Below, piece after piece: positions 10,639-22,782 of a stretch of DNA of 64,000 nucleotides. How positions within the stretch are numbered: the stretch's first letter is position 1; each line of letters starts with the position of its first letter. Source of the DNA: Glycine soja. Lineage: Eukaryota > Streptophyta > Magnoliopsida > Fabales > Fabaceae. A model generated the notes under the pieces. It saw only the letters and a program-made list of their open reading frames with translations. It was not told where the DNA came from and did not search any database. A program made the position numbers and the translations under genes. Location: the NCBI RefSeq assembly GCF_004193775.1, contig NC_041019.1, forward strand, positions 16,091,020-16,155,019, given 5' to 3'.

Positions 10639-11139
10639 TTTAATGTGTAACTTATGCATTCACCACTTTCGAATATGACTTTAGTGTAACATATGCACTA
10701 ATGATTGATTGAAATCCAATAAGACTCAATCAAGGCCTAATACCACTTTAGTGTAATTAAAACCCAATAAGACCCACTATATGACTTTAGTGTAACATAT
10801 TCATATGCAATACTGATGGCCCAATCAAGGCTCAATATCACTTTAGTGTAACATATGCACTAATGATTCATTGAAACCCAATAAAGCCCAATCAAGGACT
10901 AATATATGACTTTAGGCCAAAAAAATACAATAACCAAAGCTTAACAATTAATTAAAAGTTACTAGTGCATGTTCGCATTTGATGCACATTTTAACCACTT
11001 GTTTTTCTTTTTTTGAGATACCACTCTCACTTGATTATGTAAAAGAGTCAAGTTCAATTTTTTAATTATCTTGTATAAAAATAATTATTAAATATTATAT
11101 TGATAAAGTTATAAAAAATTTAAGAAAAATTAATAAATA

Positions 11140-12687
11140 TGTGGAAGCAATGACTTCCAATATTATTTTGATGATGCCAAAAAATTAAGAGTTAAGCAAG
11201 TTCCAAAGAATCAGGAGTCAAAAAGCTTCAAGAATCAAGTTTCAAGAATCAAGATCAAGATTCAAGACTCAAGATTCAAGAATCAAGAGAAGACTCAATC
11301 AAGATAAGTACTAAAAAAGTTTTTCAAAACATTGAATAGCACAAGAATTTTTCACAAAATCTTTTACCAAAGAGTTTTTCTTTCTGGTAATCGATTACCA
11401 GTAGCCAGCATTGTTTTACAAAACTGATTTACAAAGCTGTAATCGATTACCATAATCATGTAATCGATTAACAATATTTTAAAACATTAGATTTCAAATT
11501 TCAAGAGTCACAACTAATGATAAAACATTTTCAAATCATTTTAAACTTGTGTAATCGATTACACAATACTTGTAATCGATTACCAGTGTTTCTAAATGTT
11601 TTGATTTTCAAATTTAAACATGAAGAGTCACATCTTTTGATGTGTAATCGATTACACTATAATGATAATCGACTATCAGTGACTGATTTCGAAAAATAAA
11701 TTTCCAAAAGTCACAATTCTTAAAGTGACTTGTTTCTGAAGATTTTTTCAAAAGTCACAACTTTTTAAGTGACTAGTTTTCAAAAGAGTCACAATTTTTA
11801 AAAGGTGACTAGTTTTAAAGAAATTTCCAAGAGTCACAAACTTTAACTTGAGTCATCAAATGATTATAAATATGTGACCATGGCATGAATTTCTATAACA
11901 TTTTTTACAGAACTTTCTGATTCATTTCTCTTCGTCTTTCTAAGAGTTTTTGTTCAATATTTTCTATTTCAAGAAAATTTTATTGACCAAAAACTTGTGC
12001 TATTCTTTTTCTTCATTCACTTCTTTCTCTTGCCAAAAGATTCAAAGGACTAACTGTCTGAGAATTCTTTTGTTTCTTTCCTTCTCCCTCTTGACAAAAG
12101 ATTTCAAAGGACTAACTGCCTGAGATATCTTTTGTATCCCCCTCACAGAGAATTCAAGGGACTAATCGCCTAAGAATTCTTTGTCTTAACACATTGGAGG
12201 GTACATTCTTTGTGGCACAAGTAGAGGGTACATCTACTTGGGTTGTTAGACTGAGAACAAGAGAAGGTACATCTCTTGTGGATCAGTTCAAGTTGAGGGT
12301 ACATCCATTTGGTTGTTCAAAGAGAACAAGGGAGGGTACATCCCTTGTGGATCTTTGGCTTGTAAAGGATTTTACAAGGTTGAAAGAAATCTCAAGAACT
12401 GTTGGTTGCTTGGGATCTGGATGTAGGCACAGGTTGTTGCCGAACTAGTATAAATCTTGTGTTTGTCTTCTTCTTCCCTACACTCTTTAATTTCCACTGT
12501 GTACTTTTAATTGCCGTTTTTACTTTTGGTTAAGTTTATGTTTCTGTTCTTTACTTTCTTAACTTAGTAGTAAAAGTCTAGTTGAATCTAGTAACATTAA
12601 GAAGGATAAATTTTTAATTAGTCAAGACACATTAATAATTAATTCAACCTCCCCTTCTTAATTATTACGAGACCACTCGATCCAACA
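11140..12687 (+). mobile_element. Solo copia LTR with AAATA duplication
   Basis: This is a complete LTR of the same broad family as elements A and D, starting TGTGGAAGC and ending GATCCAACA, with no internal region. AAATA flanks both sides (11135-11139 and 12688-12692), a perfect 5-bp copia target duplication. It is therefore a solo LTR left by recombination between the LTRs of a full element. It contains six TAATCGATTA palindromes plus one degenerate copy, a TATA-like TATAAAT near 11872, and both hairpin arrays (about 12040-12375). It lies within CACTA-1 and so is younger than it. Confidence 0.93.
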
Positions 12688-12692
12688 AAATA

Positions 12693-14000
12693 TAATTGAG
12701 TTATAATTAAGTTAGAAAAATTTAATAAAAACAATTAAATTTTAATTTTAGATTAGGAGACTGAAATAGCCTTTGGTTTTGTTTGGCCCAACTTTTTTTG
12801 GGCCTAAAAGCTACTTATAAGTTAAAATAAAAAAATTAGAACTTAAAAAAATAAGTAGAAGTTGTTTATTAATTTTCATTTTTATACTTTAAAAACTCCT
12901 TTTAAATTAAAAGTTAGACAAAATAATTGAGCATACAACCTATAAATATTAAATTTCTAAAAATTACACTTATTTTTTTGTTATTTTATCTTTAAAAATA
13001 AATAACTTTCTTTAGAAACAATTTTACTTAAGTTCAAGCAAGCTTAAAAGACTAAAAAAACACTTAGTAAAAATAAAAACAAACTTAATAAAAATAAAGA
13101 GTCTTAGTAAAAACAATTTTACTAAAGTTAAAACAAGCCTAGACTTAAAAAACACTCAATAAAAAAAAACTTAGTAAAAATAAAAACACACAAACACAAT
13201 AAAAATAAAAACACACTTAGTAAAGATACACTAAAAATAAAAAACACACAACACACACAAACGCACATCACACAAACCCACAACACATAAACTTTCCTCC
13301 TTTGGCAGTGCTTGTTCTTGTTCAACAGCGCTAGCCGCCACCGCGCCATCGCCCAACTGCAGACCCACCCTTGTTCTTGGTCGTAGTTGCAGATCCGGAC
13401 TCGTGTTGCCAACCACGTCGAAGATCCGCGCTGCAGTACACCCTCCTAGTTGACTCGTGAAACCCTAACCTCTCACTGTTACCGACTCTTGAATTTGTTG
13501 ATCTGTTTATGTTGTTAGGTAGATTGAAAATCCCTTACATTTTCCTTACTAACAGTGAGTTCTTCTATTTTCATATTTTCTGTTTACAATTGTTTGTTAC
13601 ATTAGTGTGGTTTAGTTAATGACTCATTTGCAAGACCAATCCTGGGCCTGCACTAATAATTTGTTTGAAATTAAGCACCAATTTTTTTAATGCTAATTTC
13701 AAGTTTTAATCTTGGTGGTGGCTATCTTGAAGCAAACGAGCTTTTGAACTAAGTAAACTGTTGGGTATAAAGATCACACCTTCGCAGGTACGTTGGAATA
13801 GTCTTGTTATATCCTTTGAACGCATTAGATGAAAAAGAAAAAAGTAGATGTCTAATGACCATAAGAAAATATTTGGTACTTTCTTCATTCAGTAATTATG
13901 TTGATTGGTGGATTTAGAACTGTTGATTTTGGAAATATGTGATAATCTATTGTAACTGACTTTTCTTTCTCTTTTCCCCTTGTGCAGTGATATATAACAT
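12693..14000. other. Non-coding CACTA-1 interior, with GC-rich patch
   Basis: Mostly AT-rich sequence with degenerate AAAAATAAAAACA repeats (13040-13240) and a CACA-rich tract (13235-13280). 13290-13440 is distinctly GC-rich and is followed by AAACCCTAACC (13462-13472), a telo-box-like motif common near plant gene starts. It may be a captured gene 5' region, possibly belonging to the HAD fragment downstream. No convincing ORF. Confidence 0.45.
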
Positions 14001-14250
14001 GGGTTTGTTTGCATAAACTTCTCCATAAGCACTCTTATGAGAGGAAAATAATAATAAAAAAGAAATAAGCTTCCCTTTAATTTAAAATTAACTTATGCAT
14101 AAGTTAAAATTTAACTTTTGGAGAAACTAATAAGAGAAAACTTTTATAAATTAGCTTATGCATAAGCTAATGCTTATAGAGAAGCTTATTTCATTTTTTC
14201 TTTTTTTTTCTCCTAGAAGTATTTATGGAGAATTTTATCCAAATAGATCC
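14001..14250. mobile_element. MITE in captured intron
   Basis: The ends are imperfect inverted repeats (GGGTTTGTTTGCATAAACTT on the left; the right end reversed gives GGATCTATTTGGATAAAATT), both continuing into CTCCATAA. The interior has further palindromes around TTATGCATAAG. TA-rich flanks prevent a confident target-duplication call. Confidence 0.55.
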
Positions 14251-14401
14251 TATATATATGTTTATGGCTTTATTTTCTAGTTTGTTTGTTGCATGCACCT
14301 GTCTCTGAAATAGTCACAAGCGATTGCCATTTCGCATTGTTGCCCTAAATTTTGTTGACATTCTAAATGTTCTTCCCTTACCCAAACTTGATTGCTGTGC
14401 A

Positions 14402-14664
14402 GGTTTTACAGGGCCATTCTCCATTTAAACAATTGGTCAAGAGGTACGTGTATGCATCTTGTCTGGTTGCAAATAAATATTTCATGCTGAAACCATCTTT
14501 TGCACTTGAATTTTACATGTTGAAACCAATAAGACTAACATGTAGTTTAGGGCCTTCGTGCCATTTCGTTGCATTATGTTTATCTCATAAATTTTTCACT
14601 TCACACAGATTTAAGAACGATCTCATTGTTGCTGTGGGAAAAGGGGAACCTGCACAATGCTCTT
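14402..14664 (+). pseudogene. HAD-family hydrolase gene fragment (two exons)
   Basis: Exon 1 (14402-14442) follows an acceptor GCTGTGCAG and encodes VLQGHSPFKQLVKR, ending at a donor GTACGT. After a 167-base intron, exon 2 (14610-14664) follows CACACAG and encodes FKNDLIVAVGKGEPAQCS before a stop. The joined reading resembles the plant haloacid-dehalogenase-like hydrolase related to human HDHD5/CECR5, in the segment after the first HAD motifs, where an LAHSPLK-type motif precedes a VSGQGP motif. The family match is from memory. It is a captured piece of a host gene with its intron, inside CACTA-1. The catalytic N-terminal motifs and the C-terminus are missing. Confidence 0.5.
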
Positions 14665-14666
14665 AG

Positions 14667-17230
14667 ATTTTTCACCTCTTAACAGTGCTCTTAGATTTGG
14701 CTAATCTAGATTATATATAAAAAAGAATGGAAGAATTAATAGATAGAAAGAAGCATCAAAATGAGATAATGTAAAAGCTTTATATATATATATATATACA
14801 CCTGTGTATAATAAACAACAAAAGACTTTCTTAATAAAGAGTATAAGAAGCATTCTAACTCTTAGACAATAAACTTGTAAATGCATAAATCTAGGATGGC
14901 CCCTAACCGTACATTATTCCACTACTTGATCGTGTAAGCACTTATTCATAGGATTAAAACACCTATCTTAAAAGGGGGCTTGTATCGGATGACTAATCTC
15001 ATAATTGGACCTGAAAGAATACTATTGGAATCACTAATTGTTGATTGAAGCAGCAATATTTGTTATGGCCTAGCTAAAGCAACCCCTCCTCTTCCCAAAA
15101 AAAAAATAAAAAAAATAAGACCTGACACAAGATATATCATCTTATATTCCTATGAGACAAAACTCTAGCCTCCTTAGAATTGTACTAATAAAAATCTAGT
15201 ACCTTGATGGCCTATGAATGGATTCAATTCAAAATCATGATTTCCTATATAGCAAAATGATATATGTATTCTATCCAAAAAAAAAAATTATGTTTAATTT
15301 TTATAATATTCACTTTTTTTCTTCTATTTTTCAGATACTTCTTTTTTATTTTTTTTATTGTACTAGTTTTGTAAAAAAACATACAAATAGATATTATTAA
15401 GATATTTATTGAAGCGTACACATAAGACAAGCTAGCTAGCACCCTCCTCCACTCATTGGTGTATGGTGGAACTAAGTGCCTTCCTCAAACTTGGTTTTTC
15501 TGTTTGTGCATGTGTCAGATTTAGTTGTTAGTGGTTGGAAAGGGCTTGAAGACTGCAATATTACTATGAAGTTCTCTGGCAGATATTTTGTTGAATCAAT
15601 TTTCTCTTAATTAAGTTTAAGCATCTTTATGATTTAATTTTTTGTGATATATACTTGATTTGGTTAGCTTACTAGTTTATGTTGACCCCTCTTAAAGAAT
15701 GAAAGTTGGAGGCTCAAATGCTCTTCATAACTAAAACTATACATATTTACTTAATTACTCCTATAGGCGAAAAAATAGTTGTGTTTGACCCTTGAAAACT
15801 TCCAAAGCAAACTTATCAAGAGATGACAATGACATTAATTGGAAGCATTTTTAAAATATATCCTTAAATTGGGTTTAGTGAGGAAAAATATTGTTGAGCA
15901 TCTAAAACTAGTGAGAATTATACATGAATACATACTATACTAAAGGGGGACTTTAATTAACAAAGAAATGAGGTCAAGGTGATCCTCATATTATATGATC
16001 ATATATCTCAGATGCCAGAACGAGACAAACATGTTATTCAATAAAGATGTTGTTTGCATTTCTATTGAACAATATGTGGTACAAAGGAATTGCATTGAAC
16101 TGTGAGACTTGAGTATTGAGTAGTATGTGGTGGCTTTAAAATCTAGCTGTTACTATTCATTTTTCTCTCACTTTCATGTACTGTCCACATGTGGATACTT
16201 CAGACATGATTCATTCAGATTTTTTGGATTCCCATTTTTCACTATTTTTTTTTCTCTAAAATTTTATAACACCATCTTTGGCATAGACATTTAGCTTGAC
16301 AAACATTCTGAGGGATCCCCATCCCTATCCCTATCAGTTACAAATTTGAAAAATTAGTCAAACTTGGTGCACAAATTGATGGGTCAATATTGTGATTTGT
16401 GACATTCATGTTAGATGCATATTCAACCAATTGAATTAGATTTGTTAGTTCTCCAACTATATGTTTAATTATCCCAATATATGTTCTATGTTAAGCTAAT
16501 GAGTCTTTTTGTGAAAAGAGTATTTTTTTCCCCCTCTTTTAGAGCCTTAAGTAAGGAATTGAAGTCTATTGGTCATGAAACCTACTTTGTTTTGTGTCTT
16601 TCCACGCAAATTAAATAGAGATTCCTTGAATGTCTTTTTCTTTTAAAAGTAATCATACACAAGTAACATGCACGAAAAAAAAACGATGCGGTAGATTTTA
16701 GAATTACATTATCTAATCGTTTTGATCCCCTTCGATAAAAAAAACATTATCTAACGAATATTTAAGAATTAAAAAACAAGTGTATGAGAGGCTTGAAAAT
16801 AAATAAATTTTAACACACATAATTATATTAGTTAATAAGTTATAAGACTGCATTTTTATGGGATATGATTAATTAACATGCGGTACCAAATTCTATAAAA
16901 TTGCACAGTTAAAAAACATTACAAATAGTAGAATTTATTATTTTAATCATTAGATTCAAAATATTGAAATCATGATTCAAAATACAATTTCAAATATTTT
17001 ATATTTAAAAAAAATTACTGAAATCGTCATCAAAACATGATTTACCCAAACCCTTAATATTTTCAAAATCTATCCATTTTTCTGTAATTTTTTTTAAATT
17101 ATCCCAATTTTATAAATTTGCCCTGCTAACTGTGTGTACCAAAATATAGTATCGTATTTCAACTTCTGCTTTAATTACAGCAATAAATATCTTAATGTAT
17201 TTTTCATCTTTGATTCCCTAGCTTGATTAC
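14667..17230. other. Non-coding AT-rich CACTA-1 interior
   Basis: I see no supported gene here. There is a short TA microsatellite (14781-14799) and AT-rich sequence. Only small random ORFs occur. Confidence 0.5.
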
Positions 17231-17234
17231 GCTT

Positions 17235-17629
17235 CTATAGGGGTATTAGAATTTGAATTGGAATAAGTAAAGGTTAGTCATACAAGTAGACTTGTTAATA
17301 AAATCTGTAGAATACCAATAAAATAATGGATTTTTACTCACATGTTATTCTACCCAAAATATAAGAAGACAAATAATGTGATTCAGAAAAAGTAACACCC
17401 AAATCCCAACTGGAATCCACCATTTGGGGTCAGCAACGAAACTCGTACAGATTCGAGCAAGGAGGCATTCAAATTATATATTGGACAAAAAAATATTACT
17501 GAGAAATAAGGTGATTTCTGCTGCAAGTTCTAGCACTTTTCCTAGTACAAACACTAACACCTTTCCTAGTACAAATTCTAACACCTTTCCTAAAGGCTAT
17601 AGGGGTATTAGAATTAGAATTAGAATAAG
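17235..17629. repeat. Pair of 33-bp direct repeats
   Basis: CTATAGGGGTATTAGAAT... occurs at 17235-17267 and 17597-17629 with two mismatches. Just before the second copy is a triplicated TTTCCTAGTACAAA / CTAACACC unit (17536-17590), which can pair with the TAGGGGTATTAGAAT part. The cause is unknown: a small insertion with long flanking repeats, or a local duplication. Confidence 0.6.
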
Positions 17630-18601
17630 GGGGTTCAGTATGACCTGGAACAATTTCAGGAGAGATTAGGAAATCTATTTGTTCTAGTGTCGAGATGATA
17701 GGTTGTACTTTCTTCTGTTGTAGTTTCCTTCGGGTATAAACATGTTGCACCTTATTTGACAGTGGTTTTTCTCCCCCTGAGAACTATCTAATGATGTCAT
17801 TCCATCTTGAGCAATTATTTCAACTGGAACAATAGAATACATATATGAATCAAGTACTATCCACAATTTTTTTATGTTTAATTTTTTATTGTAGTATCAA
17901 ATATAAAAACATTGTACAATAATAATTAATGTTAAAATTTATGAAATTTATTAAAATAATTATTATTTACATAAATTTAATAATAAATATTTGTGTACAT
18001 AATTATTGTTTCCAGTGATAAATTTTTTACATATATCACTTTAGTCAATCATGTGATGGCTAAGGCAATGCCATTAAAATTTAGAATAACTTAGATAAAT
18101 AATAAGCAACTGAAATTCTTAATTTATGAAAAAAAATAACTACACTAGCTTTATGGTTGAGTTAAGGACCGAAAAAGTTTCAATTCCATCAACCATAATG
18201 TTTGGTTTTAAAATTATATCTTATATTTACTACTATTAAATTGTTCAATTATGGTTATAACTAGAGTTTAACTTGTTTCAATGTGCTGGATTAATTTATT
18301 TTTTCAATTTGCTCGATTGTAATACTTTATTAATATAAAATTTGAATAATATTTTCTTCGATATCAAAATGATAATTTCTTAGATCTTCTTGATGTATGG
18401 TTTTGATGTGCCTCACACTTATAAGTGGTGGCTTCATTGATGTAATAGTATGTCTCTTGTGTGTTTGTATGAACACACTCCATTGAATACTTTATTATTC
18501 TAGTACTCCATTGGATACTATTAAATCATTTCATTTCATGGTTATATTTTCTTACTTCTTGACGTTTCTTAATGGAGATTTGTTGTTGGTAGTTTGTGTC
18601 A
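17630..18601. other. AT-rich non-coding segment before transposase gene
   Basis: No supported gene. It may contain the promoter of the TNP2-type gene, but I see no distinctive signal. Confidence 0.4.
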
Positions 18602-21600
18602 ATGGAGATTTCTGAGAATCGAAGGTGGATGTATTAGAGGTTAGATGCTAATAAGCGTTGGACAAATGAGTTTAGAGAAGGAGTGTTTGAGTTTGTACAG
18701 TTTGTTACTAGCAGGACATGTTTCAAATGCAAGGAGAACAAACAAGGTGTCCCTGCAAGAAATGTAAATGTAAAGTTTTCAAGTTTATGGATAATGTGAT
18801 AAGGGATCTTTATAAGGAAGGGTTCATGCCAAATTATTATTGGTGGACAAACCACGGTGAAGAGTTACCACAATTTCCTCCAATAGTGTTGCAAGGTTCA
18901 TACTACGAAAGTGGTGGGCAAAGGGAAGAATTGAATCCTTGTGAGAAAATGATCATGGATCATGCTGACCATCAATTGACCAATACATAGAACAAGAGGG
19001 TGTAATTGAGACAGAATGCATGGAGGAAAATCCTAATCCTAAAGCTCAAATTTTTTTTGATATGCTTGCAACTGCGTAAGCACCATTGTGGGAAGGATGC
19101 GGGCATCATTTAGAATTGTCAACTTCTTTGGCCTGTCTTAGCTTGAAATCTGATTATAATATGTCAAAAGGGTGTTTTAATCGTATGGTTCAACTTATGG
19201 GCGACACCATGCCAAAAAACAAAACTATGGTTAGTAATTTTTTATCAAGCTAAGAGGTTAGTGTAGAAATTGGGTCTCGGTTGTTTGAAAATGGATTGTT
19301 GCCCGAATGGATGCATGTTGTATTACAAATAAAATTCAGATATGAGTATAACTAATTGCTTTTTTTGTAAAAGTGATCGGTACTTGACAATTAATAGGAG
19401 AGGGATTGAAAAGAAGTTTCCTATTAATAAAATGTGGTACTTTCCACTCATTCCAAGACTAAAAAGATTGTACTCTTCAATGGCCACTGCATCTCACATG
19501 AGATTGCATAGTGAGAATCAGAGGGACCCGAATGTCATGCGTCATCCATCTGATGGTGAAGCGTGGAAGCATTTTGATAGAATGCATGCAAAATTTAGTC
19601 AGGACCCTAGGAATGTCAGATTAGGGTTATGTTCATATGGGTTTAGTCCTTTTGGTCAATTTGGGAAGACTTACTCTTGTTGGCTGATTATCTTAACTCT
19701 ATATAATCTTCCTCCTAGCATGTGCATGAGGAGAGAATTTATGTTTTAACTATCTTAATTCCAGGTCCATCAGATCCAAGGCATAAGATTGATGTGTACT
19801 TGCAACCACTCATAGATGACTTATGCACCTTGTGGAATGATGGCATACCAACTTTTGATGTGTCATTGAGGCATCATTTTTTTTATGAAGGCTGCTTTGA
19901 TGTGAACAATCAATGACTTCCCGGCTTATGGGATGTTGTCAGGTTGGACAACTGTTGGCAGACTTGGTTGTCTCATATGTATGGAACGATCAAAGGCATT
20001 CACAACTTTAAATTTTCACAAGGTCTGCTATTTTGATTATCATTGCCAATTTCTTCCACTTAATCATGCATATAAGAGGAATAAAAAGTCATTCAAGAAG
20101 GATTGGGTTGAGACCTCACCCCCTCCTCCATGTTTGTCTAGTCTTGACGTTTGGAATAGAGTTGCACATTTACCGTTCTGCCTTGAGTCGTAAGAAAAAA
20201 AGATTTTCTTGGTTATGGTGTTGAACATAATTGGAAGAAACAAAGTATATTTTGGTTGTTACCATATTGGAAAACACAACTTCTGCGTCATAACATTGAT
20301 GTCATGCACATAGAGAGAAATGTGTTTATGAATGTCTTTAACATTGTGATGTACATCAATGACAAAAGTAAGGATACACACAATGCTCGAATAGATTAGC
20401 AGAAGTATGTAAGCGAAAGGAGCTTGAGTTGGTAGATGTTGGTCGTGGCAAGTTCTTTAAACCAAATGCAGCTTATGCAATGACCAAATCCCAGAGACTC
20501 AATGTTCTTAAATGGGTCAAAGAACTAAAGTTACCGGATAGCTATGCCTTTAATTTAGGTCGGTGTGTGGATCTTAACAAGGGAAAAAATCATGAAATGA
20601 AAAGTCATGATTGTCATGTTTTCATGCAACGATTGCTTCCAAGTGCATTTGACTCATTACCAAAACCTATTTGGAAGCCACTTGTTGAACTTAGCCAATT
20701 TTTCAGAGAACTAATTTTGAAAACATTAAATGTTGAACAACTAAGAGTTATGGAAAATAACATACATGTGTTGTTGTGTAAGTTAGAAAAAATATTCCCA
20801 CCAAGCTTTTTTGATTCAATGGAGCATCTTCCAGTTCATTTACCTTATAAGACAAGACTTGGTGGTCCAGTCCAATATCGTTGCATGTATCCTTTAGGTT
20901 TTCACACTCCCTCAAAAATAAAGTCAAGAATAAGGCTAGAGTCGAGGGATCGATTTGTGAAGCGTACTTAGTGGAGGAGACATCTACCTTCGCCTCATTT
21001 TACTATCCTAATCAAATTGCAACGAAAAGGACTAGGATGCCTCGGAATGTTGATGTGGATAAAGGTTCTTCATCTTCTCCTCCTATAACAATTTTCAATT
21101 ACCCAGGAAGAGCGAGTGGTAAATCCAAAACATATTTTTTGGACCAAGTTGATCTTCATGTTGCTCACTTGTACGTTCTTCAAAATTGTCCAGAGGTTGA
21201 GGCATATTTAGAGTAAGATGATTTTAATACTTTTATAACTGATTAATAATTTAACAATGTTATGTTGTGTACTTTGAGTAATCTATTTTCTCCTTTCCAG
21301 TATTTATGATAATTTTTTGAGGGAGTTGAATCTCACAGCTTTGGATGCTCAACTTAACCAATACATTTCATCCAACTTTCCTACATGGTTCAAGCAATAT
21401 GTAGGTTAACACCTTATATATTATTCAAATAATATTTCTTCTATACTGATATGGTTTTATATACGACGTTAATTGTTAAGTTTTCTAAATCCAGAAAATA
21501 ATATTCAAGATTCAATATTGGTTAATTTGGCATGGGGACCTAAGAAAAAAGTTGAATTATGACCTATCTACATAATAAATGGATACAAATTTCAAATAGT

Positions 21601-22207
21601 TAGCTGAAATGAAGGCATGAATTCTTCTAATTATGGTGTTCACGTACGGGGAACTAATGGTTAACTAGAATTTGATTTTTATGGAATGTTGTCTGATATT
21701 ATTCAATTGGAGTATACGAGCATCCCATTGATGAAGTTAGTTCTATTCAAGTGTGACTGGTTTGATAATACTCCTTATATAGGGACACAAGTAGATAAAA
21801 AGTATTAGATTGTTGAAGTAAGGCAATAAAAAAGATATACTAAATCATATGACCCATTTATATTTGCACAATAAGTAGAACAAGTTTATTACACAACATA
21901 TCCCAAGGGACATCGAGGATGGTTAGCCATAATGAAGACAAAAGCTCGCAGCAGAATCATTGACAATATAGTAAGTGAAACTGAGCAAGAGACTCCATAC
22001 CAAGATGATGAGCTAGTAGGGCTTCAAGAAGTGTTGGAAGTTGACCCTGATGTCATTAATGAATCTCTTGCGGATGTTGATGGAGGTGGAGAAGAGATAG
22101 ATGTAGATTTACTCAAACAAGTAAACTTGGTTGAACCAGACAAGGATGAATGCATATTAAGTGATAATGACATTAAGAGTGATTTTGATGATACATATAC
22201 TGCTTAG
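18602..22207 (+). pseudogene. CACTA TNP2-type transposase gene, decayed
   Basis: This is the main transposase gene of CACTA-1. ATG at 18602 opens MEISENRRWMY and meets a stop at once. In another frame, 18718-18990 gives a transposase-associated zinc-type domain (RCPCKKCKCKVF, then GFMPNYYWWTNHGE). TNP2 core pieces follow: FFDMLATA and WEGCGHHLELSTSLACLSLKSDYNMS (19050-19170), LTILIPGPSDPRHKIDVYLQPLIDDL (19744-19820), and MLSGWTTVGRLGCLICMERSKAF (19933-20001). 20429-20971 is a fairly intact DUF4218-like domain (LPVHLPYKTRLGGPVQYRCMYP). 21530-22207 is a DUF4216-like end, interrupted by stops, finishing in an acidic tail. Introns are likely near 21220-21300 and 21400-21530. Many stops and frameshifts show it is dead. 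Confidence 0.88.
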
Positions 22208-22230
22208 GTAATTCATACATTAAAATTGAT

Positions 22231-22492
22231 TGCATGTCTTATGTTCATTGTATGTGTGTGTGTGTGTGTGTGTGTATTTTTACATTTGTATGATTATGGT
22301 TTGTAATAATTATAACTTTTACTCTTGTAGTGAATATGAAAGACAAGATAAGCAACCTATTTTGGTGTAGAAAACATTTTTATGTGAGTTTTCATTAACA
22401 AGTTGGATTTATTTGTTTACTAAAGTGTATTACTTGTGGTACTTCACTTTTTATTTATTTGTTCTTAAATATATTGCATGCCTTATGTTCAT

Positions 22493-22527
<35 letters not shown>

Positions 22528-22728
22528 GTATATATTTACATTTGTATGACTATGGTTAGTAATAATTATTACTTTTACTCTTGTAGTGAATATGAAAGAA
22601 AAAATAAGTGACCTATTTTGGTGTAGAAAACATATTTATGTGAATTTTCATTAACAAGTTGCATTTATTTGTTTACTAAAGTGTATTGCTTGTGGTACTT
22701 CTTTTTTATTTATTTGTTCTTAAATATC

Positions 22729-22730
<2 letters not shown>
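22231..22730 (+). repeat. Tandem duplication, about 245-bp unit
   Basis: 22231-22474 and 22475-22730 are similar throughout, each starting TGCATG(T/C)CTTATGTTCATTG, carrying a GT microsatellite, then AGTGAATATGAAAGA and TTTTGGTGTAGAAAACAT. A further GT/TA tract ends the second unit. It lies between the two CACTA-1 genes. Confidence 0.85.
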
Positions 22731-22764
<34 letters not shown>

Positions 22765-22782
22765 ACATGTGTAACAAAATCA

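Larger units (their letters stand above)
9280..10920 (+). repeat. Dispersed CCAATAAG / TTTAGTGTAAC short repeats
   Basis: Short similar segments such as CCCAATAAGA and GACTTTAGTGTAACATATG recur at 9290-9420, 10030-10085 and 10640-10920. They form a degenerate array inside the left arm of CACTA-1, interrupted by two MITEs. Confidence 0.6.

Noticed and set aside
17424..17669. 81-codon ORF with NTFPSTN and RIRIRIR repeats
   Set aside because: The repeats come from a short DNA tandem repeat and both strands give similar low-complexity ORFs.
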